Positions 22,046-34,379 of a DNA stretch of 64,000 nt are shown here, piece by piece. The notes beneath the pieces were generated by a model. That model worked only from the letters and a program-made list of their open reading frames with translations. It was not told the origin of the DNA and searched no databases. How positions within the stretch are numbered: position 1 is the first letter of the stretch; each line of letters opens with the position of its first letter. A program made the translations under genes and the position numbers. Origin of the DNA: Nigrospora sphaerica. Lineage: Eukaryota > Ascomycota > Sordariomycetes > Amphisphaeriales > Apiosporaceae. The DNA lies in assembly GCA_018287875.1 (NCBI GenBank), contig JAGVVL010000013.1:1736001-1800000 (forward strand), read 5' to 3'.

Positions 22046-23519
22046 GGTGATGGTAGCGGTGGTAAAGGACGATGATGGGTGATGCTTATTGCTGTTGTGG
22101 GGAAGGATCTCGACTTTTCGCTTTCGGCCTTGGGGGGGGAGATGACGAAGAAGATGGGAAAGGAGGAAATGGGCGAGCGGTGGGTGGAAGGAGGGAGGTA
22201 AGGCAGACAGCAAGGAGAGACGTCTTTGGCGGGGCGTTTCGTAGGCTTCCCAGCCTGTATTGAGGTCATGTCATACCTTAAAGTGCCTTCCTCGTTGGAC
22301 CATTGAGGGGTCATCGCGTCGCATCGCATCGCATCGATTCTTCCCAGGCATAGCAGTCTCACCTCGCTCGCTTCACTACCTGCCCATCCCGGGACTTTTC
22401 GTACCCGGGCGGTGCGGTTCGCCCATCGTGTACATCCGACGCATGTACCGGTCATGGGGGGCTGATCACGCGCGCTTGCCTTATTTCCGCAGAGGGGGTG
22501 GCTGATGACGTCACGAAAACGCGATATGCATTTGAGAATCCCATCCCATGCTCTTTCCCCCTCGTTTCCCGAATCCCATGGATGGACGGGCAGGCAATCC
22601 ACCCATGGATGGAAATGGAAAGGCAACCTATGCATTCGATGGGGCCCACCCATTGCCTCGGTTTCCCGCTGGAAAAGGAAAAAATGCTAGGCCTTCGGTT
22701 TCCCATCCGATCGTCACCCGCTCGGATCTGCCCCCGCAACTCCCATCTGCCACTACTGCCGGCCCTTTGTCCTGCATTTCCATAGCCCGACGGTCTTAAA
22801 CTCAGTTCGAGCTTCTTCTTTCCGCCCGTCCGTGGTCATCAGTCAGTGGCTCTGCTTCGAACATGGATCCGGTTACGAGTACGGTCAGTGTGTAAGTGAG
22901 TGTGATGCTCTGGAAGAAGTAGGTAACGCTACCTACTTACGGCCTGCCTGCCGCGGGAGACACGGCATTACGATTTGCTGCTTGTGAGGCCGTCCCGCGC
23001 AAGGTTCTCGCGGCTGGTGTGAAGATGTCCTGCTCCTTCTGGGCAGGCGGGTAGGCGCTGGGCCATACTCTGGGGAGAAGGAGATAACCCCCTCGTTGAA
23101 TCGCCCGCCACCACTCGACTTGAGTGGCGTTCACGACGACTTTCGGCAATGTGGGAAGCTTCACCGAGGCCTGCCTCCAATGAGTAGGCATATAGACATG
23201 CGACGGCGGTTACTCAACTCGGGGCTAGCACCCTAGATTTCGTGGCCTTTGAGATCAGCTAGTCCCTATCCTGGCTTTTGATACCTCGAATTGCGTTACC
23301 CTGCCGCCGAACCCCCTATTTATTGATCGTAGTGCGTCCCTACAAACAACTGGGTCTGTTATTTCTAGCCTCGGCATGTAACGGATGAGACATTGGAGTA
23401 AACACCGTCGAATTCACTTCCCTTCGCTTGGCTGATCAAAGATTCACATAATTCACCATCATCCATCGCATCTCTACCCCTGCTCGCTTACAAGCAATAG
23501 TCGGCCGGGGTTACTAGCA
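22046..23519. other. Intergenic, divergent region
   Basis: Separates the PLDc_N gene from the beta-mannosidase relic. It holds a CRE-type palindrome at 22506, a CGCAT repeat (about three and a half units near 22317-22336), two copies of CCATGGATGG near 22577 and 22603, and a TAGGTA/TACCTA cluster at about 22919-22940. No gene is seen. Confidence 0.45.
22506..22513. promoter_or_regulatory. CRE/ATF-type palindrome TGACGTCA
   Basis: A perfect 8-base palindrome of the kind bound by CREB/ATF bZIP factors (fungal Atf1 type), about 460 bases upstream of the PLDc_N gene start. Function is inferred from the motif alone, and an 8-mer can occur by chance. Confidence 0.3.
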
Positions 23520-23521
23520 AT

Positions 23522-25590
23522 GGTACTCCAGGTTCTTTTGAAGCAGGCCTTTCGGCCGCTGGGACTGAAACGGGTTTCCACGTCAGTCGCCACGTCGTTC
23601 ACCTTGGGGCCGCCCAGTGGACGCTACAGAATCCGGCCCTGAACATCAGCGTCCCCGGCCGCTTCCCATCCTATGCGCATCTGGACCTGCACGAGCCGGG
23701 CGTTGTCCCCGACCCTGAATAGGGTCTCAACTTCGCCAACCCCGAATGGATCTTGAAGGGGAACTGGACCTACACGGCGCCGATGGAGAACCTGCTAAAT
23801 AAGAAGACCATGGGGCATGCCCATCGGGCGTTTATTTTTGTTCCACGGCCGGGATACCTTCGTCAGCATCGGCTTGTGCTGCCAGCATGTGGCATCTACC
23901 GACAGGCAGTTCCGATACTACTATCTCGACGTCACTAACATTGTATCATCACCATCATACCGTGCTAGTAACGCCGCCGTCTAGCTCTGAACTTTGGGAG
24001 CGCCGCCAACATTACTTCGAGCATCGCCTAAGAGCCCAGCCTAGTGGACTGGCCGGCCCCCTTATGGAAGACCCTGGCCGGTAGCGCGTACCACGCCTTC
24101 TCCCGGAAGCAGGAACGACTTCGGCTTGGGCGGGGGCCGGCCTTTGTCCGCCCGGCCCTTGGCAGCCGGCGCAGATGATCTGGCTGCGCCTCGGCCAAAT
24201 CCGCCCATGCAACATTTTGGTGGACGTATATCGTCGAGGCCAGCGGAACAACATGGTTCCGGACTAGACGCAACCGTGAATCGTCAATGCCAGTATCGAC
24301 TACCTCGGGGCCTCTTTGGTCGGTACCCGTCCTCCGTACTGGCGCACTGGGCCGGCGGCAATGAGCTGGAGAACGGGCTGCTACGCCTCCTGCGCGCGTT
24401 CACACCCGGCGACTGTCTGCGGCTCCTGGCCGAGTACGAGAAGCTCTTCCTGGTGATGCTGTTCCCGGTCGTCTTCGAGAACTCGCGCAGCAGCAGCTAC
24501 GCCCTGAACAGCAAGACAAACGGCTTCATGGAGCTCAACGTCCTTGAGTCGCCGTGCCTGTGGGAGCGCTACGACGCCGGCGGCGCGGCGCACGTCTACG
24601 GCAACACGGACTACTACAAATACAACGCCGCGTGCGCGTTCGACTCGAAGTTGTACGCCATCGGCCGCTTCGCCTTCGAGTTCAGCTTCCACTCGATGCC
24701 GGCGGTGCAGACGTGGCGCGAGTACCCGCCGGCCGGCGAGCTGCTGGCCTCAGACTCGCCAACCGTCGAGAGCCGCAACCGGCACTGGCGGCCCGAGGGG
24801 CTCAACACGACCGACGAGGGCCGCTCGGTGTACGGGCTGGACTAGATGTAGCAGGTCGTCCGGCACTGGTACACAGCGCCCAAGTAGACGGACGCCGTGG
24901 TTGGCTTGGCGGCCTGGGCCTGGACGACGCAGGTGTTCCAGGCGCCGCAAGTCGGTGCGCAGATTGAGCTCTACCGCCCCGGCACCGGGTAGCTCCAGCC
25001 CACCCTTGGCAGCCTTTACTGGCAGCTCGAGGACCAGTGGATCGCCCCAACGTGGGCCGGCATCGACCACGCTGGCCGCTGAAAGGTCCTGCACTACCGC
25101 GCCCGTGACCTGTACTCGCCCGTCATCGTCAGCGCTGACTGAGCCGACGCTGGCGCACGCGTCCTCGGCCTGTGGGTGTCGAGCGACCTGTGGGCCGACG
25201 CCGAGTGCGAGGTGAAAACGGAGTGGCTCGCCTGGGCGAGCGATGCCCCCCTGCCGCGGACAATATGGGCCGCCCGTGCAGCAGCCGCTGCCGCCGTGCC
25301 ACCCTGGTCCGCGCGCTCAACTGCACATTCCGGGCGCGGGTAGCTGAGTTCCCCCGTCCCAGGCTGTCCTGCAGACGAGCGTGCTGGCACGTGGCTGGCG
25401 GCCCAGAACGGGCGCCACAGCCCTGACGACGTTCGTGCACACCAGGTGGTACCCCGCGGCGCCGCGCTGCCCAACGCTGACGCCGGCTGCGATGCCGTCG
25501 TCAACTTTGACTACAACGGCTTCTGCCCGACCAAAGGCGAGAGCGGACGGTGGGCTTCACCATGCACTGGCCCAGCAATCATGAGGACGC
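23522..25590 (+). pseudogene. Decayed beta-mannosidase (GH2, mndA type)
   Basis: Clear remains of a secreted beta-mannosidase, which removes terminal beta-mannose from mannan oligosaccharides. The N-terminal part reads WTLQNPALNISVPGRFPSYA then HLDLHEPGVVPDPE, a TAG stop at 23720, and NWTYT. A frameshift near 23820 follows, then DTFVSIGLCCQHVASTD. The sequence next jumps from RKQERLRLGRGPAF (about 24105-24145) to HWAGGNELENG (about 24349), so about 250 residues of the middle are missing. The last kilobase stays in a single frame and contains EYEKLFLVMLFPVVFENSRS, GNTDYYKYN, FAFEFSFHSMP (nucleophile region), LGSLYWQLEDQWIAPTWAG and KVLHY. It is broken by stops at 24843, 24849, 24885, 24990, 25080, 25140 and 25341. 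It cannot make an enzyme. Confidence 0.85.
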
Positions 25591-26652
25591 GTGAGTTGGC
25601 CGCGTGACGGTGCAGAGCATGTGAAACACCACATTGGCGCATTAAAACCGGTGTCGTGGTTGTTTGAGGCTCTTGGCTTGCTTGTTCTGTGCAATTAGCG
25701 AGGGGCCCCGGGGGTGGAGTGCTACTCAGTGCGTGTGGCGGAGCAACACTATGACGGCCGTCGTTCGCCAAACATGCGTACGAAGTGAGCCTTTTTCCGG
25801 ATTTGCGGGTAAACAAAAACCATACACACGTGAGAAAACCGGCGCGCCGTCACGCGGGACATGAAAGGGCCTCCTCGCTGTGTCGTGGAAGAGCAGCCGT
25901 TTGGAGGGGCCCCGATGTCGTGGTTTCCGACAGGGCGAGCCTTTCCGAGCGTAAGCAGCGCGGCGGCCTTCCCGCCGTTCAAATTCCCACGGTCCCGTCA
26001 TGTTCGCATTCCACAATAGCACCCACCCTCAATCGCCACGGAATCCGGGGTCGTACGACCCCAACCCAGAGAGAAGGGATGCGGACGAATGAGGGGACCG
26101 CCATCGCCATCGGTTCCTCGCGACCAAGTACGGCCTAAATTACCCCTAATCCCCCCCCCCTTGAGACCGCCGCCTCAACGACGAGGACATCCCGGTTCCA
26201 AGCCGAGTGGATGGCGCGCGATGAGGCAGTCTCGTCCCCAAGGTGAGCAAGTAAGGGGGGGACACCCCACTCGCGTGACCGGACGGGTGCCAGCTGCCGA
26301 TCGCTCGCAGCCGAAGGTCACCCAGCGGGAGGGGCACGGGGATCGACGAAAATTCCCAAAGGACTTAGGGGGGGCGTGGGCGGACGATGAGTGAGAGTGG
26401 GCGTGGGTGGGAAGAGGAGCGAAAGGGAATGGTTAGGTGGCAGGCCATCTTGGGCGCTGACGATCTTGAGTTTGACTTACTTTCCCTCAGTCGCGTAGCT
26501 TGGAGAGGGGGAGAGAAGGGGAGCAAAGGGAAGTAAGTCGGCACGGCCATTTCCCGACGCCTCCCCTACTCCATCCAGGAAGGTGATACGTCTGGCAAGG
26601 TTATCGCGCAGGGGCAGACCAAAACCCCCAAACCACAGACCCCCCTACACAC

Positions 26653-26696
26653 TCACACACACACACACACGCGCGCGCTCTCTCTCTCTCTCTCTC
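26653..26696. repeat. Compound (AC)n(GC)n(TC)n microsatellite
   Basis: Three dinucleotide tracts in direct succession: AC, then GC, then TC. Confidence 0.9.
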
Positions 26697-27100
26697 ACCT
26701 CTGGCAAAGACGCAAAACCGCCCGCACCGCCGTAGGAATAATGGGCTCACGATCGTCGTTCACGGGTTCCACGTTCTTTGACCCGAAGGAGGCAAGTTGG
26801 GGCGGAGGGATGGAGAGGGGCGGTCTTGGCGAAGGGCTATTTGAGGCTGGTGGTGCGGCTGAAGGTGAAATAAAAAAAAGATGGTCCCGAGGCTGTGGTG
26901 CGCTGGGTCCTGGGCGGTGCCGGCAATCCATGTACTCGAAGTGCATCTAGGTGATATTAAGGTTTCCTCGGCGGCGGGTCACCCCTCATTCTGTCAAAAG
27001 GCAAGTTCCGTCGCCACTACCCCTGGTGATTGGGGGGGGAGGGGGGCTCAAGCTAGGGCCCTGAATGTGCGCCGGTTCGTGCTCCCCCTTGGAACTTTGA

Positions 27101-27140
27101 CTGCCGAGAACTGCCGAGAACTGCTGAGAACTGCCGATAA
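27101..27140. repeat. Four tandem copies of a 10-bp unit
   Basis: CTGCCGAGAA occurs twice exactly, followed by CTGCTGAGAA and CTGCCGATAA, in perfect 10-base register. Confidence 0.85.
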
Positions 27141-27474
27141 CGACCAGTCGATGCCCGTACGGAATAGCCTTTCCCACATCTTGTGCGTGCTTCATGCCTG
27201 GAAGGGGCAAAGAGGGGGGGGGGGCAGATCGAATCGTCACATCATTGGAAGATCCAGGGCGCCAAGAAAGGGCAAGAGACCGTGTCGTGTCCACTGGGTA
27301 TTATGGTTCGTCATCCTTTTCCCCGCCTCCCAGTGAGGCGGGTCGGTCCTAATATTCCGATACGCTTTGCGCCTTGCCTGACAACTCCGGCTCATGGTTG
27401 CCTACCCCCAAAAAATCAGATGCATATCCCTCAGAAATTACTATTGAGCATTCCCCTAAGCCCTCCGGCGCAGC

Positions 27475-29037
27475 CTATCGGCCGTGGTGCTCGCTATCGA
27501 GCGGGCCCCGGGGGATGGCCATACGCGTGTCGTTTAGCGTCTCCTTGGAGGCCTTCGATGTGAGCTCCTCCTCGCTATCGTTGCCCGGGCCCGATGGCCG
27601 CCACATGCTATTGTGTTCTTTCTTGACCGTCACCGTCGTCGTGTACGTGATGCCCTTGTCCGACTTGGCGTTGTGGTGGTGGAATACGTCGCCGCCGCTC
27701 TCGATGTCTAGCCGCCGCTGGTGCACTGACGACGGGTCCGCCTCCTCGGGGAACTCGTCTTCCCGGTTGAAGGTCGTGAGGCTGAACATGGACTTCTTGG
27801 TGCGCGTGGTGGCCCGCGCGGAGCCGCCCCCAATCGTCTGGTGCGGGCCCTGACTGCCGCCCGTCGCAGGCATGTGCGAACTGCCAAAGCCCAGCTTTTG
27901 CTTGCCGAGCCGAAACAGAGGCTGCAGCGTCGCCAGGCTGCCGGCCGCGATGGCGAGACCCTGTTCGACGCTGGACCAGATGGCGATGTCGGTAGTCGCC
28001 CCTGAGAAGTGTCAGTTGCCTTGTCGAGGACGAGGAGTGTAAAAGCCCGGAGTGCCAGGGCCAACTTACACAAGAAGTCGGGATCCAAAAAGTCCCCAAT
28101 GTAGGCGAAACGAACAACGACAGCTACACTCGCGCTGAGGGTTGGGTCAGTTTAGGTCAAAACGTCATGGGAAGACCCCGAGGCCATTACTTACACACAA
28201 GCCATGCCCAAAATCGGAATCAGGGCGAACTTGGTGCCCCGGCGCATCTGCAGGCCGCTAATCATATGCAGCGGCATCAGCGCGAACGTGAAGTCGCAGA
28301 TGACGCTGACGGCGCTGTACAGGTAGGTGAGGGCGGCGATGATCTTGGGGTCGACACACATGCCGTCGCCGTGCTTGTACCAGAACCAGGTGACGGGTTT
28401 GCACTGGAAGATGGTGACGAAGAAGAAGATGAGGCCCGTGAAGACGGACAGGAACACGACAACGTGGATGATGTGCCGATGGATTTTCTGCACCGTGATG
28501 CGTAGCAGGAAATAGCCGATGGACAACTTGGACGTGATCATGGTCACACAGTACCAGATGTAGCAGAACCACCAGAACTGAAAGACAACGATTGTTAACG
28601 AAGGAGCTCGACGCAAGCCGGGCCCGCCTGCCACGGGAGCAGAATGGACCGTGAGCTACCCGAGAGCAGGGGAAAACGTGCTACGGACCTTCATAGCATG
28701 CTCGATCTCCCACGTTTCCAGGTCGCGATGGTGCCGTCCCGTACCATAATGAACTCCCGTCATGGCACATGATACGAAGAGAATGAAGGATGCCTAGAAC
28801 GAGGGGGTTAGTCATGGCCTTTTGGTCTGTACCCCGGGGCAGTCCGGGCGCCGGGTGGTACCAGTGGGCGGGACGTACAGTGGCAGCAAGCATGAGCCAG
28901 TCATCTAACCCGAAGTTCTTGATCATGAATATCCGGGTGTAGATTCGGAGGACGATGGTGATGACGGCGATGACTAACAAGGCAAGGGAGCTGCCAACAA
29001 GGGGCCCGCTGCGGTTGGGCACATCGTAAAAGCCCAT
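27475..29037 (-). CDS. Fungal rhodopsin-domain seven-helix membrane protein
   Basis: Five exons on the minus strand: 28879-29037, 28689-28793, 28195-28577, 28070-28134 and 27475-28001, giving 412 residues. This is the common Pezizomycotina integral membrane family (rhodopsin domain, related to the membrane part of PTH11-type receptors). Features in order: a short outer N-terminus, helix LVGSSLALLVIAVITIVL, the family motif NFGLDDWLML (about 41-50), the helix TSKLSIGYFLLRI, an outer loop Cys (CKPVTWFW, then CVDP), and a final helix containing WATTDIAIWSSVEQGLAIAA. This last segment is formed by splicing the last intron (TGG split). A cytosolic tail of about 140 residues is polar and disordered. 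No CFEM domain precedes it. The ligand is unknown. The donor GTCCGT of the second intron is unusual; the other borders are strong. Confidence 0.85.
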
Positions 29038-32000
29038 GATGGCGACGGCGGGAGGCCGGTGCTCTGTTGTCGTCGGGGGTTGTCGTCGACGACGGCGGCG
29101 GCAGCGTCGTTTTCGAGTCACTTTGGGACTGTGAGACTTGACTCGTCGTGGATTCGGGGACGGGGAAAGCACGAATCGGTAGGCGGGATCTCAGGGAGGG
29201 TACGAAGGGTCCCGATGGGGGCCCCCCAGGGCTTTTTGTTCTCTGGCCACGCCTTCGGTATTCCGGCCTGGGCAGGCCAAGCGACTGGCAGGGGGGGGGA
29301 GGGAGGGGGCGTGGCAGCATGCCACTATCGGCCTGGGGAAGAGAGAGCCAAGCCGAATGTTGTCTTTCTTCATCGTCCGGTACTGGATGCTGCCCCACCG
29401 TACTCCCCACCCAAACCTGCCAGGGCTGTAGATGCAGACATGAGCGGGCAGCCCCAAGCCGCTGTTGTTGACCGGGAACGAGAAAGGGGCTGACGACTGC
29501 GTACATACGACTACGATGTACACAGTAGTGGCATGGTGTGTGTATCCACTCTCCGACACACACTACTAGTAGTGTATACCTGTAGGTTGCAGTCGGCTAG
29601 GTGCTGCCGAGGCCATTCCACTGTGTACCCGGATGGAGCACGAACACGCCTTGCACCCACTCTTTCGAGCGGGCAACACCAATATGGTCACGGGCAGCTG
29701 GGCCGTCACCTCCCCTTGGGTACCTGGAACGACATCAACAGGACACCCCAGCGCAGTGGTTCGGAAGGCCAGGCCCGCTGCCACGCACATTACCGACCAC
29801 GACAGGGTCGTCGCCTGGTCTGTTCGTCCACAGCGGACAAGGGGTAGACCGGAAAGAGGCGACTCGGTACGTCATCCCAGCCTATGCCGGATTTTCTCTC
29901 CTGTTCGAACAGCGCCGGTCGAGCTATGTAATCGTCAGCAGCAGCGTCGAGAGCCGGTGCCGGCCGGGGCCTGCCAACCAGTGGGAACCCTAGCGACTTG
30001 CCGCCACTTGCTTCGCATGGCTGGCCGGCTTGCTCAGGCGGGACAAGCTGGAAGTCGGAGATGGCGGTCGGAGTTGGACCGGGTTGAGGAGGCGGCAGAG
30101 GCTAGCAAATAGTAGGAGCCGGCCAGCCCCATCCAGCTGTGTCATTTTTGTCGTCCCTTCAACATCGTCGTGCTGATGGGGACAAGCTTCGAAAAGGTGG
30201 TGGTGCGGCTGAAAATGGAAGGTCGGCTCGACTGGTTGAGTTTGGTGCAGGAACCAAATTTCCCAGGACAGCAGCGAGCCGAGCTGGGAGGTACCTAACG
30301 GTTTTTAGTCCTTGTGGGCCTGGAATTGCGGATTTAGCCTCCCATCAAACCAGGGCCACCAGACGGGGCCTAGAGGATCCATCCCATAAGGTACATGTAG
30401 TAAAGGCTAAGCATCCGAGGAGTTGCCCAGCCCATAGTAGGGCTGGCTCCAGGCGTCGGTACCGGGTACTTACACCCTAGCCTAAGGCACCTCCTTCCCC
30501 GGCTACCGGGCGACTCGGGTAGGCGAGGGACGTCTTGCACTAAAACGCTCCCTCGTTGTTTTGCCTTGCCGGGTCTAGTGTTGGGGCACAAGTACAGTAG
30601 ATAGCCACTTCGACTGTTGAAGGGGGGAAAGAGCGGGACGGAGGCTCCGTAAAGGGTTTTATTGTTGGCGTTGATCTATCTATTCAGAGCGCCACGTGCG
30701 TCGCAGTGCCAATCAACTGAAACCAGCCTGTCAAACTCGAAGCGGGTGCAGCACAGCAAACCCACTTGACGTAGGCGTCTTGCGTGCTTCCAGTCTGATG
30801 TTTGGAACCAAATGCATCCAATCTGTATCACTCGGCATATGGGGCGGCGGGTTGGCTAACATGGGGGGTTACTGAATAGGTGGCCACCTAGGAAGCCCGT
30901 GGAATTGGTTTCAATGGCATCTCTGGGGTTCCTGTCCCGAGCAGACGGTTGCTGCGCCTGTCCTGCCTCGCTCACGGACATCGATCCGTTCCACTGGCGA
31001 AGCCCCATTTGTCCATTCGCTAGGACAGGGGTCACTGACCGAGGGGGGGACCGCGGATGATGGGGACAACGTCCACCCGATCGCCCTTCACGAGGGTACT
31101 TGTCGCTAGCCCGGATGAGAACATGTCGCCGGTGCTGGCAGCCCTCACTGCCCGGGGGAGGGGTCCATGTCGCTCCAAGCACTGACACCTGAAATCAGTT
31201 GTGCAAGCCTCTTCGAATACGCAATCCGAGGTGGTCTGGGTGGTGGCATGGGTTGTCAGCAGTGCGATCTTCTGTTTCCTCTTCTCTTCCGGCCATAGCG
31301 CCGGAACCTCTGGGCGATTGGGTAGCCAAGAGCGGCATAGCTCTTGAAATAACTTATGAGAGAGTACATACATACTTGGGCCCAAGTAGTTTGGGCTCAC
31401 TTAGTGCATGCACCTCGATGGTCAGGTCCCTGGCATCCACCAAGGATCACTCTGTTACTCCCTTCCTATTCGCGCGGAAGTACTCCGCAGGAGAAGATTC
31501 GGTAACCGCAAATTTGACCAGTATTCGCCGCCAGCAACCAACCCTCCCTCGACGGCCCCAAGACGTTGGCCCGAGCTGTTAGCTGCCCAGAACTTAAGGG
31601 ACCTACTAGATCGGTAGCCGTTGCACTCTACCGAGTACCTTACCTACCGTGGCAGCCCATAGGTAGACCAAGATGGACGGTGTCGTGGGCGGCCAATAGA
31701 GATCCAATGAACTCTGGCGAGTAAATCAATCAGTTAATCTATCTAGCCGGGCCCGCCGCTTACTAGTACATTTCCTCCCACCGCATCACACATCGCCTCT
31801 TCACCTACACACGCCTGCAGCACACACACACACGCCTGCATGATACACACAAGCCGGCAAGGACATCTCTCGTCGATCGGCAGCACTGCCCACCGAGCCC
31901 ATGCGTGTCGGGAAGGACGAGACTACCAATCTCGGGATACGCGGTCGCGCCTTTGTAATCGGCGATTTTGCCCCTGCGGGCGGGGGTCCCGTCGTTGCCC

Positions 32001-34379
32001 CCTGGTAGCATCGGTTGCGTGTGCCGATCGTTCTGGTCCTTCCGAAGGCGACGCAGCCGTGACCAGGCCCTGGGCAAATCCATGTTGCCGCTCACAGGGG
32101 GGGCAGGGGCATAATGTAGACAGACTGGAGTGGCCATACCATGACAATGCACCACTCAGGAACCGCCCACGTGCGGGCGCCTGCCAGGGATGGAGGGCCA
32201 TCTCGCTTAACCGGGTGGATGGGGGGAAGAGAACGTGGTGTGGAAGCATCTTCCTTCCCAAACCTTCGATGGGACGCGCATCAATGTCACCCAGGGGCCC
32301 AGCCAGCCCTCTTGCCCATATTTCCCAATCTGTTTCACTTGCTCGATACGACCTGGCGGGCTGCGAGGGCCGCCCGTGCCCTCCCCCCATTTCGATGTAG
32401 ACAAGATCGTCGGCCCGCGCAGGATCCAGGCCGACTCAATGCAGGATACAGGGGCGTCTACATATTGGGAAGGGCAAGCGACTGTTCATTATCTCTGGGC
32501 TGGACCGAAGAAAGAGTCGGAAACGCGAACCTCGCCCCCTGGCCCATGTGCCCGCTTGCCCCCATTCGTTGTGGTATTGTCGCCGGAAAGGTGGGGAAGC
32601 CCTCAAACGTGCCCCTGGGGCGTATGGACGTTTGACAGCCGACAAACCGTTGGCCTTCCCCTTCCACCCCATGCTTTTGCTTGCTCGCTTATCTCCCACT
32701 GCAGATGTTGCATGATGATACTGCAGGCAAGGTTGTGTGATAGCCTTGACCGGACACGAACATGGAGATGGAGGCCTGAGTAATCGATTGGGAGCTGACC
32801 CGGAAGTTGCACGACCTACGTCCCGCAGAGCCCCCCAAAACCAACGTCAAGTCCAGCTTGAGACGTATCCGCCGCCTTCCGGCAGGCCAGCACCAACCTC
32901 GGGAAGAAGGACCCTTGTTTCTGGGGACACTTTCGCTCGCTCGCTCGCTAGCCCATACTCGTACAAGTATGTACGGGGGCCGTGAGTAGTATCTCCATCT
33001 ATTCCTAGGTCGCCGACCAGAACAGGACCCAACACCCTCTGGCCGACCCGCGGGCCCGCTCGATGGCGTCCTCTGCTCGGCCAAAGCGGATGGGCGGCGA
33101 CCATCCGGAGACGCGCCGGTGGCGCCACATGGGATGCTGCGAACGCATGCCCCATCAGAGAGGGTTCGAAGACGCCCCGAACCCCTGCGCGTTGGTCTGC
33201 ATGGCCATTTTCTGTCTCATGCATCCATACCATTGGCGGCATGTCTCGTGCATCTCCACGAGTAGTCGTACAGCTCGTATGGGCCCGACGCTTGCTTTCA
33301 GCTAGACCCTCTCACTGGGTACCTACTGCTGGGCTTGCCCCTATGCGACCATCGCCTGGGGTTGCCAGCCTCCGGTTCACGCCCACCGTCCCTCTTACCC
33401 TCTCCTGCCGAGAGACACAACCACGGCATCCATACTAAGGCTCCCGCGTTCAATGCGACTAGTCGATGGCTACATGGCGCCCCTCCCGGGAAGTGCCAAA
33501 AGGCTCCGGGAGTCCAGCGCCGACTGCTGGCTTCCTCAGCAGAGGCCCCCACCGGTCATAAGACCACGGCTGATGCACTTCTACGGCCTCGATAAGGCAC
33601 ACTTCGCTTACCATAGTACGGCGCGCCGTGTGGGACGCCCTAGCTGAGAAGCAATGGCGCCCCCAGATACCGGACATGCTGGTTAGAACACAAGAGATGT
33701 CCCAGGCTCCAGTAAGGTCTTCCGTCCTCCAACGCAGAGCATTCGGTGTAGAGTGGCCGACCTGGACGACGCTCGCGATACACCTCGCATGCCTCCGCCG
33801 ACTCTCGGCCCTGAAGGCAGGCTAGTGTGAGTTGACTCCGGGTGATCAACAATCCGGCCAGAGTGCAGACGCCAGTCGCGACGCGCTAATATATCGGTGA
33901 TCGACAAACCACCCCCCCCTTTTTTTTTCCTGTGAGGTTGGATAAGCCCGCCCCGTTTGGCAGAAGCGCCTACCTGGACCACCGCGTCCTCAGCATCCCT
34001 TCCCTATTCGCGGCGTACGGATCGGGCAGCCGGTTTCCCGGCAAAGCCACCCGGCGGTGGAGAAGGATGCGGGGAGGCCCACGGCAGACTGGACTCCGGT
34101 GCTATGTGGATTTCGCTAAGCTAAATAGCCTCCCGGCTCGACGCCCCGGGCACTTGTATTCGTTCTCCATATAGTGAGGCCCGTCGAGTGCGTTCAGGCT
34201 GTCTGTCACTGGCCCTCGCTGACCCGGGCGGGGGGTTCCTGGGCCTTCCGGAGCCGGCTCTCGCTGATTCTTTCTACGGCAAGCACACCAAGAAGGTTTT
34301 CTTCAAGAGGAATAGAGAGGGTTCACCTTCAGTTATACGTTGGCGCGCATGGCACTTGATCTAGCACATTTCCCAACCC
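29038..34379. other. Long intergenic region
   Basis: More than 5 kb without a gene I can support. Overlapping frames on both strands lack domains, signal peptides or consistent codon bias. Motif clusters of the TACCT/AGGTA kind occur near 30289-30300, 30460-30475, 31632-31660 and 33318. CA-rich simple sequence lies near 31805-31855 and a T-run near 33918-33930. Confidence 0.45.

Larger units (their letters stand above)
25591..27474. other. Intergenic with simple repeats
   Basis: Lies between the mannosidase relic and the 3' end of the rhodopsin-domain gene. No gene is supported. It holds a run of C near 26151-26160, a compound AC-GC-TC microsatellite and a short decamer repeat. Confidence 0.45.
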
